NCBI GenBank assembly: GCA_021159225.1
Contig: JAGGSE010000148.1
Span: forward strand, 1 to 7,345
Origin: a bacterium
GTDB lineage: Bacteria; Patescibacteriota; Minisyncoccia; Minisyncoccales; JAGGSE01
DNA length: 7,345 nucleotides
Direction: 5' to 3'
This document shows, in pieces, positions 5,526 through 7,345 of the stretch (within the stretch, counting starts at the first letter, position 1; each line of letters starts with the position of its first letter). Below the pieces are notes generated by a model. The model was not told the origin of the DNA. It did not search any database and was given only the letters and a program-made list of their open reading frames with translations. The translations under genes were made by a program, and so were the position numbers.

Positions 5526-6653
5526 TTAGAGATAGGCATAAAACTCTCCCTTTCTCTTTAGTTTTTTGGGTCTTTTGGGAAGATACCTAAAAATATACAA
5601 GGAGGCGGCTAACTTCGGGTATCTTTTAATAACCCCTTCTTTTATCAAAGAGGCAAACCTTCTCAAAATCTCCTTGTCTTCTTTATAAAGCATTATATAG
5701 GGATAAGATATTTTTCTTTTAATAATTTCATCTATTACCAGATTGTTTTTGCTAAAAAATTCCTGCAAAAACAAAAATCTTTTACCAATTGATTCATCGC
5801 CCACCTCTAAAAAAACCTTTGCCCCCTTGTCTGACAATTGCCTTATGCCAAAGCCCATAAATTCTTCTACCCCCGCCTGTGTATAAACAGGATTTGTCAG
5901 AAAGCCAATAAATTTTTCTTTAGATTTTCTTCTTTTCCTAATATCTAACCTCTCAGTTTCAATTTTAAGATTAAACTTCTCAGCCAAAAAAGCAATAGAG
6001 GAAAGAACCTCCTTATCGGCATCTATGACCTTCAACTGAAAATCAGGATTGGACAGAGCCAAGATAACAGAAATAAAATCATCGTCTCCAACAAAAAGAA
6101 ATGGCCCTCTTAATGGCAGGACCTCTGATATCTTGCTTACCAAAAATAAAGCCGAGCCTTGAGAAATAGGCATCTGGTCCCACTCCTTCTTAACCCTAAA
6201 ATGACAGATTTTCTTAAAAAGATTAATCACATAATCATTCTTTTTTATTCTCACCCCCAGTTTCTTTTCTAAGATATTTTTTATTTCTCCCTCTTTTAGA
6301 GGAGGGAGAAGTACCTTCTTCAGTTCCTTTTTCAACAAAATCGGCCTGCCGCTTTTTTCTACCTTTATAATTTTCTCTTTGACCAAAAAATCCAAATAGG
6401 GCCAGAGGTTCCAGTCCTCGCTTGATGTTTTTTGAATAAATTCTAAAACATTTTCAGAATAGATTATATCCTTGATGTCAGACAAAAAATCAATGAAACT
6501 GGGCTGATAATAATTCTTGTAAAATTGAGAAACTTCTCTATCGGATATCTTTAGTTTTTCTAAACTGGTGGAGTATTTTTTTGCATCTAAGACAAGGTAA
6601 TTTTTATCCAGAATAATAAACCGTTTATAAAGTTGGTTAAGATATTTTTCCAT
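5526..6653 (-). CDS. BpsA-like branched-chain polyamine synthase (N4-bis(aminopropyl)spermidine synthase family)
   Basis: The family transfers aminopropyl groups from decarboxylated SAM to the N4 of spermidine, giving branched polyamines. Residues 1-120 include a winged-helix-like segment. Residues 155-200 carry the family block EWDQMPIS (157-164) followed by LFVGDDDFISVILAL (186-200), in which GDDD is the diagnostic motif. VIDADKEVL (209-217) is the next Rossmann strand, and TNPVYT (253-258) occupies the place where I recall a DPP motif, so the acidic residue is replaced by Asn. The 375 residues are slightly longer than archaeal BpsA (about 350). Start ATG 6653 overlaps speD by 17 bp and has AGGGG 8 bases upstream, so the two are translationally linked. 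The decarboxylase next door makes the aminopropyl donor, which strongly supports the role. The exact acceptor is unknown, and the C-terminal 60 residues, rich in lysine, are not recognised. Confidence 0.8.
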   Translation of the reverse strand: MEKYLNQLYKRFIILDKNYLVLDAKKYSTSLEKLKISDREVSQFYKNYYQPSFIDFLSDIKDIIYSENVLEFIQKTSSEDWNLWPYLDFLVKEKIIKVEKSGRPILLKKELKKVLLPPLKEGEIKNILEKKLGVRIKKNDYVINLFKKICHFRVKKEWDQMPISQGSALFLVSKISEVLPLRGPFLFVGDDDFISVILALSNPDFQLKVIDADKEVLSSIAFLAEKFNLKIETERLDIRKRRKSKEKFIGFLTNPVYTQAGVEEFMGFGIRQLSDKGAKVFLEVGDESIGKRFLFLQEFFSKNNLVIDEIIKRKISYPYIMLYKEDKEILRRFASLIKEGVIKRYPKLAASLYIFRYLPKRPKKLKRKGEFYAYL

Positions 6654-7041
6654 AATAGTTTCCCCTGATAATTTTTTTCACCTCTGTTCTTTCTGGCTGA
6701 AAAACCTCTTTAAGATATGCCAATGATTTGTCAGGGGTGGCTTTATCGCCGCAGGTAAAAATATCAATCGCCAGATATTTATACTCGGGCCAAAGATGAA
6801 GGGCGATATGGGATTCAGCCAATAAAACAACCCCTGTTATTCCCTGGGGTTCAAACTTATGGATGGTTGTTTCAAGGGGGACGTTGTTGCCTCTTTTGGC
6901 GGCTTCAACCAAAATCTCCTCAATTCTCTTTGGGGCTTCTATTATGTTTCCCAACCAAAAATCGGCAACTATGTGAATGCCGGCGTATTTTTGATTTTGA
7001 TTTGTTTGGATCCATTGAATGGATCTCTTTGTTTTTGCCAT
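6637..7041 (-). CDS. speD: S-adenosylmethionine decarboxylase proenzyme
   Basis: Decarboxylates SAM to provide the aminopropyl donor for polyamine synthesis. It is a pyruvoyl enzyme made by self-cleavage. The 134-residue protein has the bacterial/archaeal class architecture: GIHIVADFW near 21-29, the cleavage motif AESHIALHLWPE (75-86), and AIDIFTCGD (91-99). Cleavage should fall between Glu76 and Ser77, with Ser77 becoming the pyruvoyl group. His82 and Cys97 match the processing His68 and catalytic Cys83 of the Thermotoga enzyme at a constant offset of 14. A 14-residue N-terminal extension includes KTKRSIQW. The ATG at 7041 has only a close GGTG before it. The 3' end overlaps the BpsA-like gene. 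A promoter and a structured leader lie just upstream. Confidence 0.95.
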   Translation of the reverse strand: MAKTKRSIQWIQTNQNQKYAGIHIVADFWLGNIIEAPKRIEEILVEAAKRGNNVPLETTIHKFEPQGITGVVLLAESHIALHLWPEYKYLAIDIFTCGDKATPDKSLAYLKEVFQPERTEVKKIIRGNYYGKIS

Positions 7042-7050
7042 ATCACCAAA

Positions 7051-7124
7051 TGTTAATCGCTTACCTTATAAGCCGGCAGGTCCTGTCCTGCCAAAAAACA
7101 AAGAGCCAAAAAAAGCGATTAACA
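7051..7124 (-). promoter_or_regulatory. Structured leader of speD: 12-bp stem enclosing a hairpin
   Basis: On the minus strand TGTTAATCGCTT (7124-7113) pairs perfectly with AAGCGATTAACA (7062-7051). Inside, GGCAGG (7092-7087) pairs with CCTGCC (7080-7075) around a 6-base loop. The 5' side of the interior is U-rich. The outer stem ends directly at TTTGGTG, the only ribosome-site-like sequence before the speD ATG. It is a plausible translational control element, perhaps responding to SAM or polyamines. I do not recognise a known riboswitch class. Confidence 0.5.
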
Positions 7125-7144
7125 AACCTATCCAAAACCTTTCC

Positions 7145-7174
7145 TTTTTAACACAAAAAAGCTCCATCTGTCAA
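7145..7174 (-). promoter_or_regulatory. Predicted sigma-70-type promoter for speD-bpsA
   Basis: A perfect -35 hexamer TTGACA lies at 7174-7169 on the minus strand. A -10-like TAAAAA (18-base spacer, 7150-7145) or TTAAAA (17-base spacer) follows; both are weak matches to TATAAT. Transcription would start near 7138 and give a leader of about 95 bases that contains exactly the structured element at 7124-7051. Confidence 0.5.
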
Positions 7175-7186
7175 GCCCCGCCGTAG

Positions 7187-7345
7187 AATTTCCAATATCC
7201 AATTTCCAAATTCCAATTAATATCCATTTTCCAATGACCGAAACTAACTAGAAATTCCAATATCCAATACCCAATTTCCAATTAATATCCAAATTCCAAA
7301 TTCCAATTAATAAAATTGTTTCGGTCATTTGGTAATTCGGTAATT
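7187..7345. repeat. AATTTCCAA-type low-complexity array, right-hand block
   Basis: Irregular copies of AATTTCCAA, AATATCCAA and TTCCAATTAATATCC run from about 7187 to 7316, ending in TCGGTCATTTGG and TAATTCGG words. ATGACCGAAAC (7234-7244) is the perfect reverse complement of GTTTCGGTCAT (7318-7328), so this block folds back like the one at 183-369 and uses the same vocabulary. It runs to the edge of the window and begins directly upstream of the speD promoter. No coding signal is seen. Confidence 0.75.

Noticed and set aside
5346..5561. Plus-strand open frame of 71 codons across the secA leader
   Set aside because: It looks protein-like in places but has no ATG, no ribosome site before its only GTG (5400), runs into the 3' end of the bpsA-like gene, and is explained by the complementarity of the structured region.
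6859..7151. Two plus-strand open frames over speD and its leader
   Set aside because: Antisense to speD with its clear catalytic motifs; the sequences are low-information.

Overview
The window looks like a chromosomal segment of an uncultivated bacterium, most likely from the Candidate Phyla Radiation (Patescibacteria, Parcubacteria-like). I infer this from the compact one-strand gene cluster with overlapping genes, a SecA with a long insertion before its YGTNNEFGFDYLRDN motif, a release-factor methyltransferase without its N-terminal domain, strongly diverged housekeeping enzymes, and AT-rich AATTTCCAA repeat arrays between genes. TGA is a normal stop here (it ends tpiA), which argues against the CPR groups that recode UGA. 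The taxonomic call is an inference.

All six supported genes lie on the minus strand and read right to left: speD (S-adenosylmethionine decarboxylase), a BpsA-like aminopropyltransferase, secA, tpiA, a fused rdgB/HAM1-MGMT gene, and a short prmC/hemK. The junctions are speD/bpsA 17 bp overlap, bpsA-secA 250 bp gap, secA-tpiA 31 bp gap, tpiA/rdgB-MGMT 4 bp overlap (ATGA), and rdgB-MGMT/prmC 62 bp overlap. A consensus-like promoter sits just upstream of speD. The layout suggests a speD-bpsA polyamine unit, followed by a secA-led housekeeping operon with its own structured leader.

speD and bpsA form a coherent pair: SpeD makes decarboxylated SAM, the aminopropyl donor, and the BpsA-like enzyme would use it to build branched polyamines. 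The other genes serve protein export (SecA), central carbon metabolism (TpiA), nucleotide-pool cleaning plus alkyl-DNA repair (RdgB-MGMT), and translation termination (PrmC).

The most interesting non-coding element is the 250-base gap before secA. It can fold into a long closing stem enclosing two hairpins (a three-way junction). The 3' strand of the closing stem is also complementary to the secA ribosome binding site, so the two pairings exclude each other, as in a translational riboswitch or leader-peptide switch. A further small hairpin lies exactly between that ribosome binding site and the start codon. The speD leader also carries a 12-bp stem enclosing a hairpin and ending beside the ribosome binding site.

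Both ends of the window are gene-free repeat blocks. The left one (1-369) holds palindromic hairpin units with flanking direct repeats, then an AATTTCCAA-type array that folds back on itself. The right one (about 7187-7345) is a similar array. Nothing mobile, no CRISPR array, and no rRNA or tRNA genes were seen.
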